A stretch of DNA of 64,000 nucleotides from positions 1,426,001 to 1,490,000 of the forward strand of contig NZ_CP101153.1 in the NCBI RefSeq assembly GCF_024298825.1, written 5' to 3'. Below, in pieces: positions 32,693-43,757 of the stretch; positions within the stretch are counted from its first letter, which is position 1; every line of letters begins with the position of its first letter. The stretch comes from Haloglomus salinum. Its GTDB lineage: Archaea; Halobacteriota; Halobacteria; Halobacteriales; Haloarculaceae. A program made the position numbers and the translations under genes. Below the pieces are notes generated by a model. That model saw only the letters and a program-made list of their open reading frames with translations. It searched no databases and had not been told where the DNA came from.

Positions 32693-33448
32693 ATGTCGAC
32701 GAGGACGAGCGTCCGCGGGACGATACAGGGGATGGGGAATCGGGCGAACCCGGCGTTCGCGGCCGGCGCCGTGGCCGTGCCGGTGCTGGCACTGGCGTAC
32801 GTGCTGGTGAACGGGACCGTCCAGCAGCACACGTACGTCCACGTGATGGCCGGCGTGCTGTGGACGGGCATCGACCTGTTCATGGCCGCCGTGCTGGGGC
32901 CGGTGCTGGGCGGGCTGGACGTCGACGCTCGGGCGGACGTGTTCCAGCGGTTCACGCCGAAGATGACGTTCCTGATGCCGGTCCTGGCGCTGGTCACCAT
33001 CGTCGGCGGTATCACGCTCGCACTGCGGCTGGGCTACTTCCCGAACGCCGACCCGTGGCTGGCGCTGCTGAACTTCGCCATCGTGGTGCCGGCGCTGCTG
33101 GCCATCGGTTACCAGTTCCGGGCGTTCGGCGACCGACGCTGGCAGGCCGTGTTCGCCGTCGCCACCGTGGCGAGCATCGCCTACCTCGCGATAACGCTGC
33201 CGGAGTTCGCCATGACCTCGACGGTCATCGCAGTGTCGCTCGGCATCGTGGTCGTGCTGAGCGTGCTGGGCTTCGGCGTCCTGATGCCCGGCGAGGTACT
33301 GATGTACAGGGAGATGACCTCCGCGGACCCCGACACCCAGCGCATCGCCGACATCGGGATGCGGAACGCGAAGCTGGCGGGCATCCAGGGGGTCTTCCAG
33401 CTCAGCATCGTCTTCGTGATGGTGTCGCTACGGTGGGGTGGCTTCTGA
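32693..33448 (+). CDS. Membrane protein, DUF2269-like
   Basis: The 251-residue protein has about seven hydrophobic helices. The second starts with a His-containing block (YVHVMAGVLWTGIDLFMAAVLGPVLGGL), and the fourth holds VLALVTIVGGITLALRLGYF. The 'H-x-x-x-G-x-x-W-x-G' pattern resembles CopD/DUF2269 membrane proteins that may bind heme or copper through such His. I cannot assign a substrate. It ends 15 bases before the convergent CPBP protease gene. Confidence 0.7.
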   Translation: MSTRTSVRGTIQGMGNRANPAFAAGAVAVPVLALAYVLVNGTVQQHTYVHVMAGVLWTGIDLFMAAVLGPVLGGLDVDARADVFQRFTPKMTFLMPVLALVTIVGGITLALRLGYFPNADPWLALLNFAIVVPALLAIGYQFRAFGDRRWQAVFAVATVASIAYLAITLPEFAMTSTVIAVSLGIVVVLSVLGFGVLMPGEVLMYREMTSADPDTQRIADIGMRNAKLAGIQGVFQLSIVFVMVSLRWGGF

Positions 33449-33463
33449 GACACGCCGCGAGAC

Positions 33464-34492
33464 TCACCGCTCGCGCCACCGCAGGTCCGGGGTCCACACC
33501 TCGGGAGCCAGCCCGAGTCGGCCCGTCCGTGCCCGGACCCACCCCGCGATGGCCACGATTCCGAGCAGGATGGCCGCCACGCCCAGCAGGCCCGCCTCCG
33601 GGCCGAACCGCCCGCCGGTCACGAGGTCGGGCCCCGTCTCGCGCGTGCGGACGAGCGCGACCCCGACCCGGACACCGCTGACCGGGAAGCCGAACAGGAC
33701 CCCCTGGGCGTAGTTCCACGAGAAGTGCAGGCCCAGCGGGATGTCCAGCTCCCCGCTGAGGACGTAGCCGGCCGCGAGGAACACGCCCGCGAACGCGATG
33801 GTGGCCGTGCTCGCCAGCGTCGCGTTCGGATTGGCGGCGTGGAGCAGGCCGAACAGCCCCGAGGTCAGGAGGACGGCCACCGCGAGCGCGGTACGCCCGG
33901 TGACAGGGCCGATACGGAGCCCCTCGGCGAGGTTCGTGAGCAGGTAGCCCCGGACAGCGAGTTCCTCGGTGATGGAGACGCCGGCGAAGGTGACCAGCAG
34001 CGTCGCGCCGAGGACGAGGAAGGAGGCCCCGGGCGAGGCGTAGAGGGTGTCGGTCACCCGGAACCACCCCGCGGCGACGCCCACGAGAACGATGCCCGCC
34101 ATGAGCGCGACACCGAGCGCGGAGCCGAACGCGCAGTCGATCCACCACTCGCGGTCGACGTGGAACCCGAGGTCCGAGAGCCGGCGCCGGTCGAGGCCGA
34201 CAGCCGCGATGCCGACCGCGAGTGCGACCGTGGCGACCGAGACCAGCGCGGCGGCCACACGGACGAGCGGGCCGACCTCCGACCCCGGGAGCGCCGACGC
34301 CAGCGCAGTCCCGCCGGCGCCGTCGGTGAGGAACCGGCCCACCGCGACCGCCCCGCGACCGAGGAGGGCGAGCAGGACCACCGCGAGCGCGAGCCGGATG
34401 GGGAGTCGGGGGCGCCGCTCCGCCCGGTTCCAGCCGAGCCAGACCACGCGGTCGAGGAGCCAGCCGAGCGGTTCGGGGAGCCTGGGGGACAC
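33464..34492 (-). CDS. CPBP family intramembrane metalloprotease
   Basis: The 342-residue protein starts at GTG 34492 and has about eight transmembrane helices. The CPBP (Rce1-like) motif 1 is SITEELAVRGYLLTNLAEG (EExxxR) and motif 2 is GLFGLLHAANPNA (FxxxH-type). Motif 3 is LHFSWNYAQGVLFG (HxxxN). These residues bind water or metal for intramembrane glutamyl proteolysis. The product may process prenylated, signal or bacteriocin-like peptides; target unknown. The N-terminus has a Trp/Arg cluster (GWLLDRVVWLGWNRAERRP). Confidence 0.92.
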   Translation of the reverse strand: MSPRLPEPLGWLLDRVVWLGWNRAERRPRLPIRLALAVVLLALLGRGAVAVGRFLTDGAGGTALASALPGSEVGPLVRVAAALVSVATVALAVGIAAVGLDRRRLSDLGFHVDREWWIDCAFGSALGVALMAGIVLVGVAAGWFRVTDTLYASPGASFLVLGATLLVTFAGVSITEELAVRGYLLTNLAEGLRIGPVTGRTALAVAVLLTSGLFGLLHAANPNATLASTATIAFAGVFLAAGYVLSGELDIPLGLHFSWNYAQGVLFGFPVSGVRVGVALVRTRETGPDLVTGGRFGPEAGLLGVAAILLGIVAIAGWVRARTGRLGLAPEVWTPDLRWRER

Positions 34493-34561
34493 GGGGGGAC
34501 CGAGACACGGCTGGAAGAAGAGTCCCGGGGGCCACAGGTCGGGAGCGCCTCGAGTGCCGCC

Positions 34562-35182
34562 TCAGGTGCCCTCGACCAGCCGCTCCAGCTGTTCGGGTGG
34601 CACGGCACCGCGGGCCGCGTACCCCTCGTACGTGAACGTCGGGACGCCCGTGACGCCCGTCTCCCGTGCCGCGTCGAACCGTTCGGTCAGCGCCGCGCGG
34701 AGGTCCTCGTCGGCGAGCGCCTCGTGGACGACCGCGGCGTCGAGGCCCACCTCCTCGGCGATGTCGACGAGCACGTCCGCGTCGCCGATGTCACGGCCAT
34801 CCGTCCAGAGTGCTGCCAGGAGCGCCTCGTCCAGCGCGAGCCAGGTCTCGTACGGTTCGGCCTGCTTCACGCGGTAGGAGACCAGTTGCGCCGGGAGGGA
34901 GTCCACCTCCATCGCGGTCTCGAGGGTCATCTCCACGTCGTAGCGCTCCTGCAGGCGCCGGACGTTCTCCTTGGCCTGCTCGAAGTACTCGTCGTCCTTC
35001 CCGTCGTCGACGGAGTGGTCGATGCTGCCGTCGGGGCGGCGCTTGTTCGACCGGAGGTCGAACGGGTGCCAGTCGATCTCGAGTGACTCCTCGCGGCCGG
35101 CCTGGTAGCGCGACAGCGACTCGCGGCCGAGGTAGCAGAACGGGCAGACGTAGTCGGAGTAGACGGTGATAGCGTCGGTCAC
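34562..35182 (-). CDS. DsbA family oxidoreductase, FrnE-like
   Basis: Start is GTG 35182, giving VTDAITVYSDYVCPFCYLG. The 206-residue protein has the CPFC active site at about residues 13-16 followed by the helical insertion typical of FrnE/DsbA (ERYDVEMTLETAMEVDSLPAQLVSYRVKQ) and the cis-Pro region GVTGVPTFTYEGY. It lacks an export signal, so it works in the cytoplasm, as FrnE of Deinococcus does, perhaps in disulfide control under oxidative stress. The ATG alternatives upstream would make non-family residues. Confidence 0.93.
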   Translation of the reverse strand: MTDAITVYSDYVCPFCYLGRESLSRYQAGREESLEIDWHPFDLRSNKRRPDGSIDHSVDDGKDDEYFEQAKENVRRLQERYDVEMTLETAMEVDSLPAQLVSYRVKQAEPYETWLALDEALLAALWTDGRDIGDADVLVDIAEEVGLDAAVVHEALADEDLRAALTERFDAARETGVTGVPTFTYEGYAARGAVPPEQLERLVEGT

Positions 35183-35323
35183 ACTCGCACGGAAGGGCCC
35201 GCGCCACAAGAGTTGGCGGGCGACCGTACGGGTCGTGCACGACCGCGTGGGCGGGCGCCGCGACCGGCCAGCCCCGGCATGACCGGGGTGTGATTCATAC
35301 CGGCAGCCCTCCCGCCCGTCACC

Positions 35324-36388
35324 ATGAGCGACCCCTATCCGGTGTCGGTGCCCGAGCCCCCGACCGACCTCGTCCGGGGGCCGACCCGCCTCGACACCCT
35401 CGACCTGTCCGAGACCGACGGGCACGACGCCGAAGCGTTCGTCAAGCGCGACGACCGGACCGGCGGCCCCGCACAGGGGAACAAGCTCCGCAAGCTGGAG
35501 TACCTCCTCGGCGACGCCGCGGACGCCGGCGCGGACGTACTCGTGACCGGCGGGGGCGTGCAGTCGAACCACTGCCGGGCGACGGCCGTCGTCGCCGCCG
35601 AGCGCGGGCTGGACTGTCACCTCGTCCTGCTGGGCGAGGAGCCCGAGGAGCCCGACGGGAACCTGCTGCTCTCGCGGGTGGCCGGGGCCGACGTGGAGTA
35701 CTGCCCGTGGACGGAGTTCAGCGGCGACCTCGACAACGAACTCGGCGAGGCGGCCGACCGACTCCGGGAGGCGGGCTGCGACCCGTTCGTCGTGCCGCTG
35801 GGCGGCTCCACCGCCCGGGGCTCGCTGGGGTACGTCCGGGCGTACGCAGAGTGCCGGCGGCAGGCCGCGGGACACGCAGACGCGGACGTGGCGGCCGGCG
35901 ACGCCCCGGTCGACAGTATCCACGTCGCCACCGGTTCCGGCGGGACGCTCGCTGGGCTCGTGGCGGGGGCGCTGCTCGCGGGCGACGACACCGACGTCGT
36001 GGGCGTCGACGTGACCCCGTACGGCGCGACGTACCTCGAGCAGGTCGTGACCGACCTCGTCCACGGCGTCGGCGAGGAACTGGACCACGCATTCGACGAC
36101 GCGGCGGTCGAGCGGGCCGTCACCGTCCGGTCGGGTTACGTCGGGCCTGGGTACGGCGAACCGGCCGAGGCGGACGCCGAGGCCATCGTCGCCGCCGGAC
36201 GCGACGTCGGGCTGGTGCTGGACCCGACGTACACGGGCAAGGCGTTCCGGGCGTTCCGCGAGCACCTCGCCGACGCCGACGCGGGTCGGCACCTGTTCGT
36301 CCACACCGGCGGCTCGTACGGGCTGTTCCCGAAACGCGAGGCGGTGGGCGCGGCGCTCGAGCGGGCCGAGCGGGAGGACGGACGCTGA
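35324..36388 (+). CDS. PLP-dependent D-cysteine desulfhydrase/ACC deaminase-like enzyme
   Basis: This 354-residue fold-type II PLP enzyme has the Schiff-base lysine in GPAQGNKLRKLEYLL and the substrate loop TGGGVQSNHCRATAVVAAERG; the phosphate loop is GSGGTLAGLVAGA. These match the D-cysteine desulfhydrase/1-aminocyclopropane-1-carboxylate deaminase group. The C-terminal end has YTGKAFRAFREHL and LFVHTGGSYGLFP. It would release sulfide and ammonia from D-cysteine or act on a similar amino acid; the Ser/Tyr needed for true ACC ring opening cannot be judged by eye. Cytoplasmic. Confidence 0.9.
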   Translation: MSDPYPVSVPEPPTDLVRGPTRLDTLDLSETDGHDAEAFVKRDDRTGGPAQGNKLRKLEYLLGDAADAGADVLVTGGGVQSNHCRATAVVAAERGLDCHLVLLGEEPEEPDGNLLLSRVAGADVEYCPWTEFSGDLDNELGEAADRLREAGCDPFVVPLGGSTARGSLGYVRAYAECRRQAAGHADADVAAGDAPVDSIHVATGSGGTLAGLVAGALLAGDDTDVVGVDVTPYGATYLEQVVTDLVHGVGEELDHAFDDAAVERAVTVRSGYVGPGYGEPAEADAEAIVAAGRDVGLVLDPTYTGKAFRAFREHLADADAGRHLFVHTGGSYGLFPKREAVGAALERAEREDGR

Positions 36389-36460
36389 CGGACGGGGCAC
36401 GGGGTGCCACTCGGTACCGTAGCACGCAACAGCTATATTCTCACCTGGCGTATGTGTTGT

Positions 36461-36757
36461 ATGAACATCACCCTACTCGAGAATCACTGGTACGACGCGA
36501 CGTTCAGCCCCAGCGCCCGCTTCGGACGCGCCGAGGGCGAGGAACACGAGGGCAAGCACGTGGAGGTAGAGCCGGCACCCGAGTCCGACGGCTCCCGCGG
36601 TCCCGTCATCATGCTGGGCCCGATGCTCGTCGTCGCCGGCGTCGTCGCCGCCGTCATCGCCGCCCGGCGTGCCCGAGCCCGGCGTGCGGAGCGGGCCGAG
36701 GAACTGCGACGCATCGAGGTCGACGCCATCGGGTACACCAACGACATCACCGAGTGA
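36461..36757 (+). CDS. Small single-pass membrane protein, 98 aa
   Basis: The protein begins MNITLLENHWYDATFSPSARFG and has one hydrophobic helix near residues 49-66 (VIMLGPMLVVAGVVAAVIAA), followed by a basic Arg-rich stretch and an acidic C-terminus. A clear TATA-like GCTATATTCT lies at 36432-36441, about 25 bases upstream of the ATG, so the transcript is probably leaderless. Function unknown. The following 178 bases to the ABC genes are AT-rich (36768-36860). Confidence 0.75.
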   Translation: MNITLLENHWYDATFSPSARFGRAEGEEHEGKHVEVEPAPESDGSRGPVIMLGPMLVVAGVVAAVIAARRARARRAERAEELRRIEVDAIGYTNDITE

Positions 36758-36935
36758 GCTGCTGTCGAACACTAGATATCTCGTAATCCTGCCTATAGAT
36801 ATCAGAGAACCCATAATAACACATATATCCAACCCCTATTCCGGTTGTGGTCGTAATTTCGCTCGAAAACCACGGTGCATCGTCACTCGCAGGTCGGGAC
36901 AGGGTTAACCACCATCGGGGTCGAACAGGTGGTCA

Positions 36936-37853
36936 ATGACCGGTGACGAGGGGGAACCAGCGGTACGGACCGAGGGACTCGCAAAGCACTACGGGGACGT
37001 GACGGCGCTGGACGACCTGTCGCTGACCGTCCCGCGGGGGGAGCTGTTCGGCTTCCTCGGTCCGAACGGGGCGGGGAAGTCGACGACCATCAACATCCTG
37101 ACCGGGCAGCTCGTGCCCGACGAGGGGACCGCCGAGGTGGTAGGCATCGACCCCGTCGCGGAGCCGGTCCGGGCGCGCGAGGCGGTGGGTATCCTGCCGG
37201 AGAACGGTCGGCCGCCCTCCTTCCTCACCGTCCGTGAGTACTTCGAGTTCGTCGCGGCCACCCGCGACCTCGACGACGCGGCGGTCCAGCCCCGCGTGGA
37301 CGCGTGGGCCGACCGGCTGGAGTTCGAGCACAAGCTCGACACGCTCTGTACGGACCTCTCGCAGGGCGAACGCCAGAAGGTACTCATCACGCAGGCGTTC
37401 CTCCACGAGCCCGACGTCGTGTTCATCGACGAGCCGCTGACGAACCTCGACCCCATCATGCAGGAGCGGGTGAAGCGGTTCTTCCGGGAGTACCGCGCCG
37501 ACGGCAACACGCTGTTCCTCTCGACGCACTTCATCGGGACCGCCGAGGAGGTCTGCACGCAGGTCGGCATCATCAACCGCGGCCGGCTGCTCGCCGAGAT
37601 CGACCCGCGCGAACTCGGGGCCGAGGAGAGCCTTCTGGACCGCTTCTTCGCCGCGGTCGACGCCGACTCGAAGGAAGGGGCCGAAATCGGCGAGGGGCTG
37701 GCGACCGACGCCGCCGACCCCGCGGCGATGGCCGAAGAGGAGGCCGTCGAGGCCGAGACGGACGGCGGCGAGGCGAGTGACGCGGGACGTGGGCCGTCGG
37801 ACGGCCGGTCCGACGGCGGCGACCCCGGATACGGGGGGACGGGGGACCGGTAG
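36936..37853 (+). CDS. ABC transporter ATP-binding protein
   Basis: This 305-residue ATPase has Walker A GPNGAGKSTTINIL (residues about 40-53), the signature DLSQGERQKVLITQAFL, Walker B VVFIDEPLTNLDP and the H-loop STHF. The C-terminal ~75 residues are a long acidic Glu/Asp/Gly-rich tail (from AGSKEGAEIG-like DADSKEGAEIGEGLATD onward) without catalytic motifs, unusual in length. It lies directly before the permease gene with no spacing, so they form one exporter. Substrate unknown; the pairing fits ABC-2-type efflux. Confidence 0.95.
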   Translation: MTGDEGEPAVRTEGLAKHYGDVTALDDLSLTVPRGELFGFLGPNGAGKSTTINILTGQLVPDEGTAEVVGIDPVAEPVRAREAVGILPENGRPPSFLTVREYFEFVAATRDLDDAAVQPRVDAWADRLEFEHKLDTLCTDLSQGERQKVLITQAFLHEPDVVFIDEPLTNLDPIMQERVKRFFREYRADGNTLFLSTHFIGTAEEVCTQVGIINRGRLLAEIDPRELGAEESLLDRFFAAVDADSKEGAEIGEGLATDAADPAAMAEEEAVEAETDGGEASDAGRGPSDGRSDGGDPGYGGTGDR

Positions 37854-39284
37854 ATGGGCGTCTCGTACCGCTACCTGTTCGACCGGATGGTCCGCGAGGA
37901 GTGGCGGCTCCACAGCGAACTGTTCGGGGGAGCCCGGTTCGCCATGTTCCCGCTGTTCGTTGCGCTCGTCGCGGCCGGGACGGCGACGTTCTTCGCGCTG
38001 GGGAACGCCGCGGCCGACACGCTGCTCGGAGGGCTCCACCTCGTCGTCGCGCTGCTGGGACTGCAGGTCGGCACCGTCGGGCTCGTCGGCCGGGACGCGC
38101 TGGAGGACCTCCTCGGGGACACGACGCTGCTGCTGTTCGCCGCGCGCACGCTCCCCGTCTCCTTCCGCCGGCTGATGGTCGCGTTCGTGTTCAAGGACGT
38201 GCTCTACTACGCGTTCCTGTTCATCCTGCCGCTCGCGGTAGGCGTGGCGCCGCTGGCGTACTTCGGACTCGTCCCGTGGACGACGGTGCCGCTCGTGTTC
38301 GTCACGGCGGCCGGGATGTTCACGCTGGGCGTGTCGCTGTCGCTGTTCCTCGTGGGCGTCTACACGCGCTCGCGGCTCGCGTCGCTCGCGGTCACCGGCA
38401 CCGTCGTCGCCGCGCTCGTGCTGCGGGGCGCGACCGTCGTCAGCGTCACGCCGTACCAGCTCGTCTCGCGGGTGACCCCCGCCGCGGTCGCCGGGAGCGT
38501 CCTGCTCCCGGTCGCCCTGACGGCGGTCGGCATCGCGCTGTTCGAGTTCGACCGGCGCACGCCCGCCCGCACGGCGCGCGACCGGTTCCGCTTCCTGCAC
38601 TCGCGGCTCGGGCGGCTGGACCAGCAGGGTGCACTCACGAAGTCGCTGCTCGACGTCGGGCGGTCGTCGGGCGGCCTCTGGAAGGTCGTCTTCTCGCAGG
38701 GGCTCGTCTTCGGCGTCCTCGCCGTGTTGCTCGCGTATCTGCCAGAGGTCGTCCCCGTCCGGCCGGCGCCGGGGCTGACCATCGCCACCATCCTCGCGCT
38801 GGGGACGTTCACCACGTACAACTGGCTCTGCCAGTTCGAGGACGAGCAGTTCTACCTCCGATACCCGGTGAGCCTGCCGACGGTGTTCCGCGCGAAGCTC
38901 ATCGGGTTCGCCGTCCTCGCGCTCCCGGTCGGGCTGGCCTACCTCGCGCTGGGCGGGCTCGTCTTCGGCTACGACACCGCCGTCGTCGGGCTACTCGTCT
39001 TCCCGCCGCTCTCGATGTACGTCTTCGGCGTCACATCGTACGTCGCCGGGCTGGAGCCGACCGAGCTGCTGTTCGACACGCCGACGTTCGCGCTGTTCAC
39101 GCTCGCGATGATGGCCGTCCTCATGCCCTTGGTCATCCTCGCCATCGCGTACCCCCTGTATCCGCCGCTGCAGACCGGCGGCGCCGCGGTCGGCATCGGG
39201 CTGGTCGCGGGCGGCATCGGGGTGGGCCTCTACACCCGGACCGGGGCGCGCTGGGAGCGGAAGGCGCTCGCCGGAGCAGACTGA
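37854..39284 (+). CDS. ABC transporter permease, large membrane protein
   Basis: The 476-residue protein starts one base after the ATPase stop and has about 12 hydrophobic segments. It opens with [22 protein letters not shown], and the first helix is [21 protein letters not shown]; later helices include [17 protein letters not shown] and [16 protein letters not shown]. This is the size of a fused two-half ABC-2 type membrane domain. It partners the preceding ATPase. I see no sequence clue to the exported substrate. Confidence 0.85.
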   Translation: MGVSYRYLFDRMVREEWRLHSELFGGARFAMFPLFVALVAAGTATFFALGNAAADTLLGGLHLVVALLGLQVGTVGLVGRDALEDLLGDTTLLLFAARTLPVSFRRLMVAFVFKDVLYYAFLFILPLAVGVAPLAYFGLVPWTTVPLVFVTAAGMFTLGVSLSLFLVGVYTRSRLASLAVTGTVVAALVLRGATVVSVTPYQLVSRVTPAAVAGSVLLPVALTAVGIALFEFDRRTPARTARDRFRFLHSRLGRLDQQGALTKSLLDVGRSSGGLWKVVFSQGLVFGVLAVLLAYLPEVVPVRPAPGLTIATILALGTFTTYNWLCQFEDEQFYLRYPVSLPTVFRAKLIGFAVLALPVGLAYLALGGLVFGYDTAVVGLLVFPPLSMYVFGVTSYVAGLEPTELLFDTPTFALFTLAMMAVLMPLVILAIAYPLYPPLQTGGAAVGIGLVAGGIGVGLYTRTGARWERKALAGAD

Positions 39285-39365
39285 AACCCGGGCAGACGAC
39301 GGGGGGGGCGCCACTCGCCGCGGCCGGAGACGACCACCACCGCTATGGTCGTCACGCCCGCAGCC

Positions 39366-40760
<1,395 letters not shown>

Positions 40761-40825
40761 AACCGCCGGGCTGGTGCGCTATTCGAGATATCACCAGCAA
40801 GAGAGGACAGGAGTCCAGTCTCCGT

Positions 40826-41830
40826 CTAGTCCGCGCTCGCGGCGCCGGCCACCAGTTCCTCCGGCGGCCCGCCGGGCAGCTCGTCGCGGTCGTGGGCGGC
40901 CGTGAAGTCGAGGTCGGGCCCGACCGCGACGAACGCGGTCGGGTTGATGTCCGTGTGGGTCGTGTAGTAGTGCTCCTTGATGTGGGCCATGTTGACCGTC
41001 TCCGCGATACCCGGCGTCTGGTAGATGTCGCGCACGTACGGCCAGAGGTTGTCGTACTGCTCGATGAGCTGCCTGTTGCACTTGAAGTGGGTGTGGTACA
41101 CCTGGTCGAAGCGGACGAGCGTCGCGAACATCCGGAGATCAGCCAGCGTCAGGCGTTCGCCGTCGGCCGCGAGGTAGCGCTGGTCCGCGAGCACGTCGTC
41201 CCAGTGGTCGAGTGCGTCGAACAGCTCGGAAATGGCGGTCTCGTAGGCCTCCTGCGTGCCCGCGAATCCGGCTCGGTAGACGCCGTTGTTGATGGGGTCG
41301 TAGATGGCGTCGACGACCTCGTCGACCTCCTCGCGGATGTCGGCGGGGTAGAGGTCGACACCGTTGCCCACGTCCGTCATCTCGGTGGCGAGCATCCGCA
41401 TGATCTCGATGGACTCGTTGTTGACGATGGTCTCCTCCTGCGTATCCCATAGTACCGGGACGGTCACCCGGCCGGTGTACGAGGGGTCGGCCTCGACGTA
41501 GGCCTCGCCGAGATAGTCGAAGCCGTTGATGCGGTCGGTCGTGCAGTCGTCCTTCTCGGGGGTGAACTGCCACCCCTTCTCGTCGCGGTACGGGTCGACG
41601 ATGTCCATGGTGATGGCGTCCTCCAGCCCCAGCAGCGACCGGACCATCGCCGCGCCGTGGGCCCAGGGGCAGGCCCGGGAGATATAGAGGTGATAGCGGT
41701 CGCTCTCGACGGGGAACTCCTCGCCGAGCGCGTCCCGGAAGGTCGTCGGCTGCCGGTCGAACTCGCCCTCCTCGTCGCTGAACTCGTACGTGTCGGTGCG
41801 CCACTCGCCGTCGACGAACATGTTGACCAT
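40826..41830 (-). CDS. Glutathionyl-hydroquinone-reductase-like GST family protein
   Basis: The 334-residue protein belongs to the ECM4/YqjG group of glutathione transferases. The active-site motif is YISRACPWAHG (Cys about 54), followed by VTVPVLWDTQEETIVNNESIEIMRML, which binds the thiol peptide in the GST fold. A helical C-terminal domain follows, with LTLADLRMFATLVRFDQVYHTHFKCN. Haloarchaea make gamma-glutamylcysteine rather than glutathione, so the natural thiol is probably that. Function may be reduction of thiolated quinones in detoxification. An internal Met 4 is an alternative start. Confidence 0.9.
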   Translation of the reverse strand: MVNMFVDGEWRTDTYEFSDEEGEFDRQPTTFRDALGEEFPVESDRYHLYISRACPWAHGAAMVRSLLGLEDAITMDIVDPYRDEKGWQFTPEKDDCTTDRINGFDYLGEAYVEADPSYTGRVTVPVLWDTQEETIVNNESIEIMRMLATEMTDVGNGVDLYPADIREEVDEVVDAIYDPINNGVYRAGFAGTQEAYETAISELFDALDHWDDVLADQRYLAADGERLTLADLRMFATLVRFDQVYHTHFKCNRQLIEQYDNLWPYVRDIYQTPGIAETVNMAHIKEHYYTTHTDINPTAFVAVGPDLDFTAAHDRDELPGGPPEELVAGAASAD

Positions 41831-42006
41831 GACTGGTCACCCCTACACGCGCGAGACATATCAGCGTCGTCGTGACACGGGTGTTACCAGCTATAGCGCC
41901 CGAAACCGACGCTCAGGACGGCCGGGCGTACAGAGGCCGGCGGTTGCCATGGACGCCGAAACCGCCGACAGGTTCAAGTCAGTGTGAGTCATTGACACCC
42001 ACTGTA

Positions 42007-42153
42007 ATGGGAGACACGAAGAAGGGCCGTGAGCGGAAGGGTCTGGTGAAGCGAGAACAGCGACGCGAGCGCGACATCGAGAAAGCGATCGAACACCAGG
42101 ACGAGGACGTCGACTTCGAAGAACTGTACGAGGGCGAGGAGCTCGAACTATAA
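42007..42153 (+). CDS. Small highly charged protein, 48 aa
   Basis: The protein starts MGDTKKGRERKGLVKREQRRE and ends in an acidic half (EDVDFEELYEGEELEL). The basic-then-acidic helix without hydrophobic core suggests a partly unfolded nucleic-acid-associated or adaptor protein; small proteins of this type are common in haloarchaea. Start chosen because it follows TGTAATGG, and longer in-frame extension looks non-coding. Function unknown. Confidence 0.65.
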   Translation: MGDTKKGRERKGLVKREQRRERDIEKAIEHQDEDVDFEELYEGEELEL

Positions 42154-42294
42154 CGGGACCTCTCACACCTTCTACCGTCAGCTACCACCACAGCGGCAGC
42201 CACGCGGGGAGCGGCCGACCGCGCCGACGTGGAGCGCCCAGCGCCCGCCAGGCAACTCCGGGGAGAGGCATCCGCGCCGTGCAGCCCACGACCG

Positions 42295-43617
42295 TCAGTC
42301 GAACGAGACGGCGTGGAGTCGGCCGTCGCCGTACGGCACCAGCACCTCGTCCCGACCGTCCGCGTCCACGTCGGCCGTGACGGCGGGCGTGTAGAGCGAG
42401 CGGTCGCCCCCGCGGTCGAACGTCGCGCGGACGGCCCCGTCGCCCGCGAGGACCGCGACGACGCCGTCGCCCGTCACCGCGACGACCTCCGGCCGGCCGT
42501 CACCGTCCACGTCACCGGCCGTCGCGGGCGGGACCGAGCGCAGCGGTGCCTCGGAGAGCGAGTCGCTCGTCCACTCGACCGCGCCCGTGTCGCCCGCCAG
42601 CGCCCGGACGCGGGCGTCCTCGCCGGTCACGTAGACCTCGACCGTGCCGTCGTCGTCGCCGTCGAGGGCAGGCCCGACCGCCGCGAGGTCACCCGGGACG
42701 CCGTAGCGCCACTCGACCGTGCCGTCACGGCCGTCGAACGCGACGGTCTCACCGTCAGCGGTCGTGACCAGGAACTCGACCGCAGCGTCGGCGTCCACGT
42801 CGGCGGTCGTGGCCCAGACGATGGCGCCGTCGACGGTGGTGTTCCAGTCGCGGACGCCGTCGCCGGTGAAGGCGACGACGTGGCCGTCCCCGGTTCCGAG
42901 GACGAGTTCGGGCGCGCCGTCGGCGTCGAAGTCGGCGACGACAGGGTCCGCGAAGGTGTAGGCGTCGAGCGAGCGCCGCCAGACCACACCGTCCGGGCGG
43001 ACGACGAGCAGTTCGCCGCGGGCGTCGACCGTCACGAGCTCGGGCGCGCCGTCGCCGGTGAGGTCCGCGACGACGGGCGTGACGTAGCCGTAGTCGGTGA
43101 GTGAGACGGCAAAGCGGCGCTCCCCGCTCCGGGCGTCGTAGGCGACCGTCTCCGCCGCCGTGGTCGAGGCGATGACCTCGGGGCCGGGGCCGCCGAGGAA
43201 GTCGGCGACGACGGGGTCCGCGACGGCGTGGATGGTGCAGTGCTCGGGCGGAATCGGAGCGGTCCAGCGCTCCCCGCCGCTCCCGTTCAGGGCGAGCAGT
43301 CGGCAGCCCGCTTCGTCACCACGGCCGCCGAGGGGGTGTGCGACGACGACCCCCTCCGAGCCGTTCACGCCCGGGAGCCGACCGACACCGGGCGAGTGGT
43401 GGTTGCCCAGGACCTCGGAGTCGCCGGCGACCCAGTCGACGCTGGCCGTCAGGTCGTCGTCGCTGGCGGTGTCGCCCCCGGGGAGGGAACAGCCCGCGAG
43501 GACGAGCAGGACCGCGAGGACGAGCGCGGCGAGCACGCGAGGGGAGAGACGCAGGCGCCGGTACCCCTTCACGGGCGCGTCCGCGGACGACCACTCACCA
43601 TCCAACGGCGAGTCCAT
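42295..43617 (-). CDS. Lipoprotein with FG-GAP/PQQ-like propeller repeats
   Basis: The 440-residue form starts at the ATG giving MDSPLDGEWSSADAPVKGYRR. A transmembrane signal (LAALVLAVLLVLAGC) with lipobox LAGC follows, so it is an exported lipoprotein through the Sec-type pathway. The rest is a beta-propeller of repeats (DPVVADFLGGPGPEVIAS, TPVVADLTGDGAPELVTV, DPVVADFDADGAPELVLG and so on), each with an Asp/Gly-rich calcium-type loop. It resembles FG-GAP integrin-like proteins and PQQ quinoproteins, but no PQQ ligand set can be assigned. Function may be adhesion or surface binding. It converges from the P19-like gene. Confidence 0.88.
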   Translation of the reverse strand: MDSPLDGEWSSADAPVKGYRRLRLSPRVLAALVLAVLLVLAGCSLPGGDTASDDDLTASVDWVAGDSEVLGNHHSPGVGRLPGVNGSEGVVVAHPLGGRGDEAGCRLLALNGSGGERWTAPIPPEHCTIHAVADPVVADFLGGPGPEVIASTTAAETVAYDARSGERRFAVSLTDYGYVTPVVADLTGDGAPELVTVDARGELLVVRPDGVVWRRSLDAYTFADPVVADFDADGAPELVLGTGDGHVVAFTGDGVRDWNTTVDGAIVWATTADVDADAAVEFLVTTADGETVAFDGRDGTVEWRYGVPGDLAAVGPALDGDDDGTVEVYVTGEDARVRALAGDTGAVEWTSDSLSEAPLRSVPPATAGDVDGDGRPEVVAVTGDGVVAVLAGDGAVRATFDRGGDRSLYTPAVTADVDADGRDEVLVPYGDGRLHAVSFD

Positions 43618-43702
43618 ATTCCGGAGTCGGCGAGCGAGCGGCAAACGCCTGTCGCTCCGGTCGGGTAACGGAAACGGGCAACCGAGGCGCCGAGCGCCGG
43701 GA

Positions 43703-43722
43703 TTTCGACGGTCGGACCAGAA
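43703..43722 (+). promoter_or_regulatory. 20-bp promoter box A (copy 1)
   Basis: TTTCGACGGTCGGACCAGAA occurs here, about 36 bases before the ATG of the first P19-like gene, and is identical at 48131-48150 before the second P19-like gene. It sits just upstream of the likely TATA position. It is a candidate operator for a metal-responsive or other regulator of the module. Confidence 0.75.
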
Positions 43723-43757
43723 CTCCTTTCGACACATCTCGCGTACCCCACGCAAGA

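Noticed and set aside
39285-39365. TPP riboswitch before thiD
   Set aside because: The gap is only 81 bases, GC-rich and without the TPP-riboswitch core sequence. No support.
41965-41995. tRNA-like T-arm sequence GGTTCAAGTCAG
   Set aside because: No acceptor stem or anticodon arm can be formed around it. It lies in the promoter region of a small gene.
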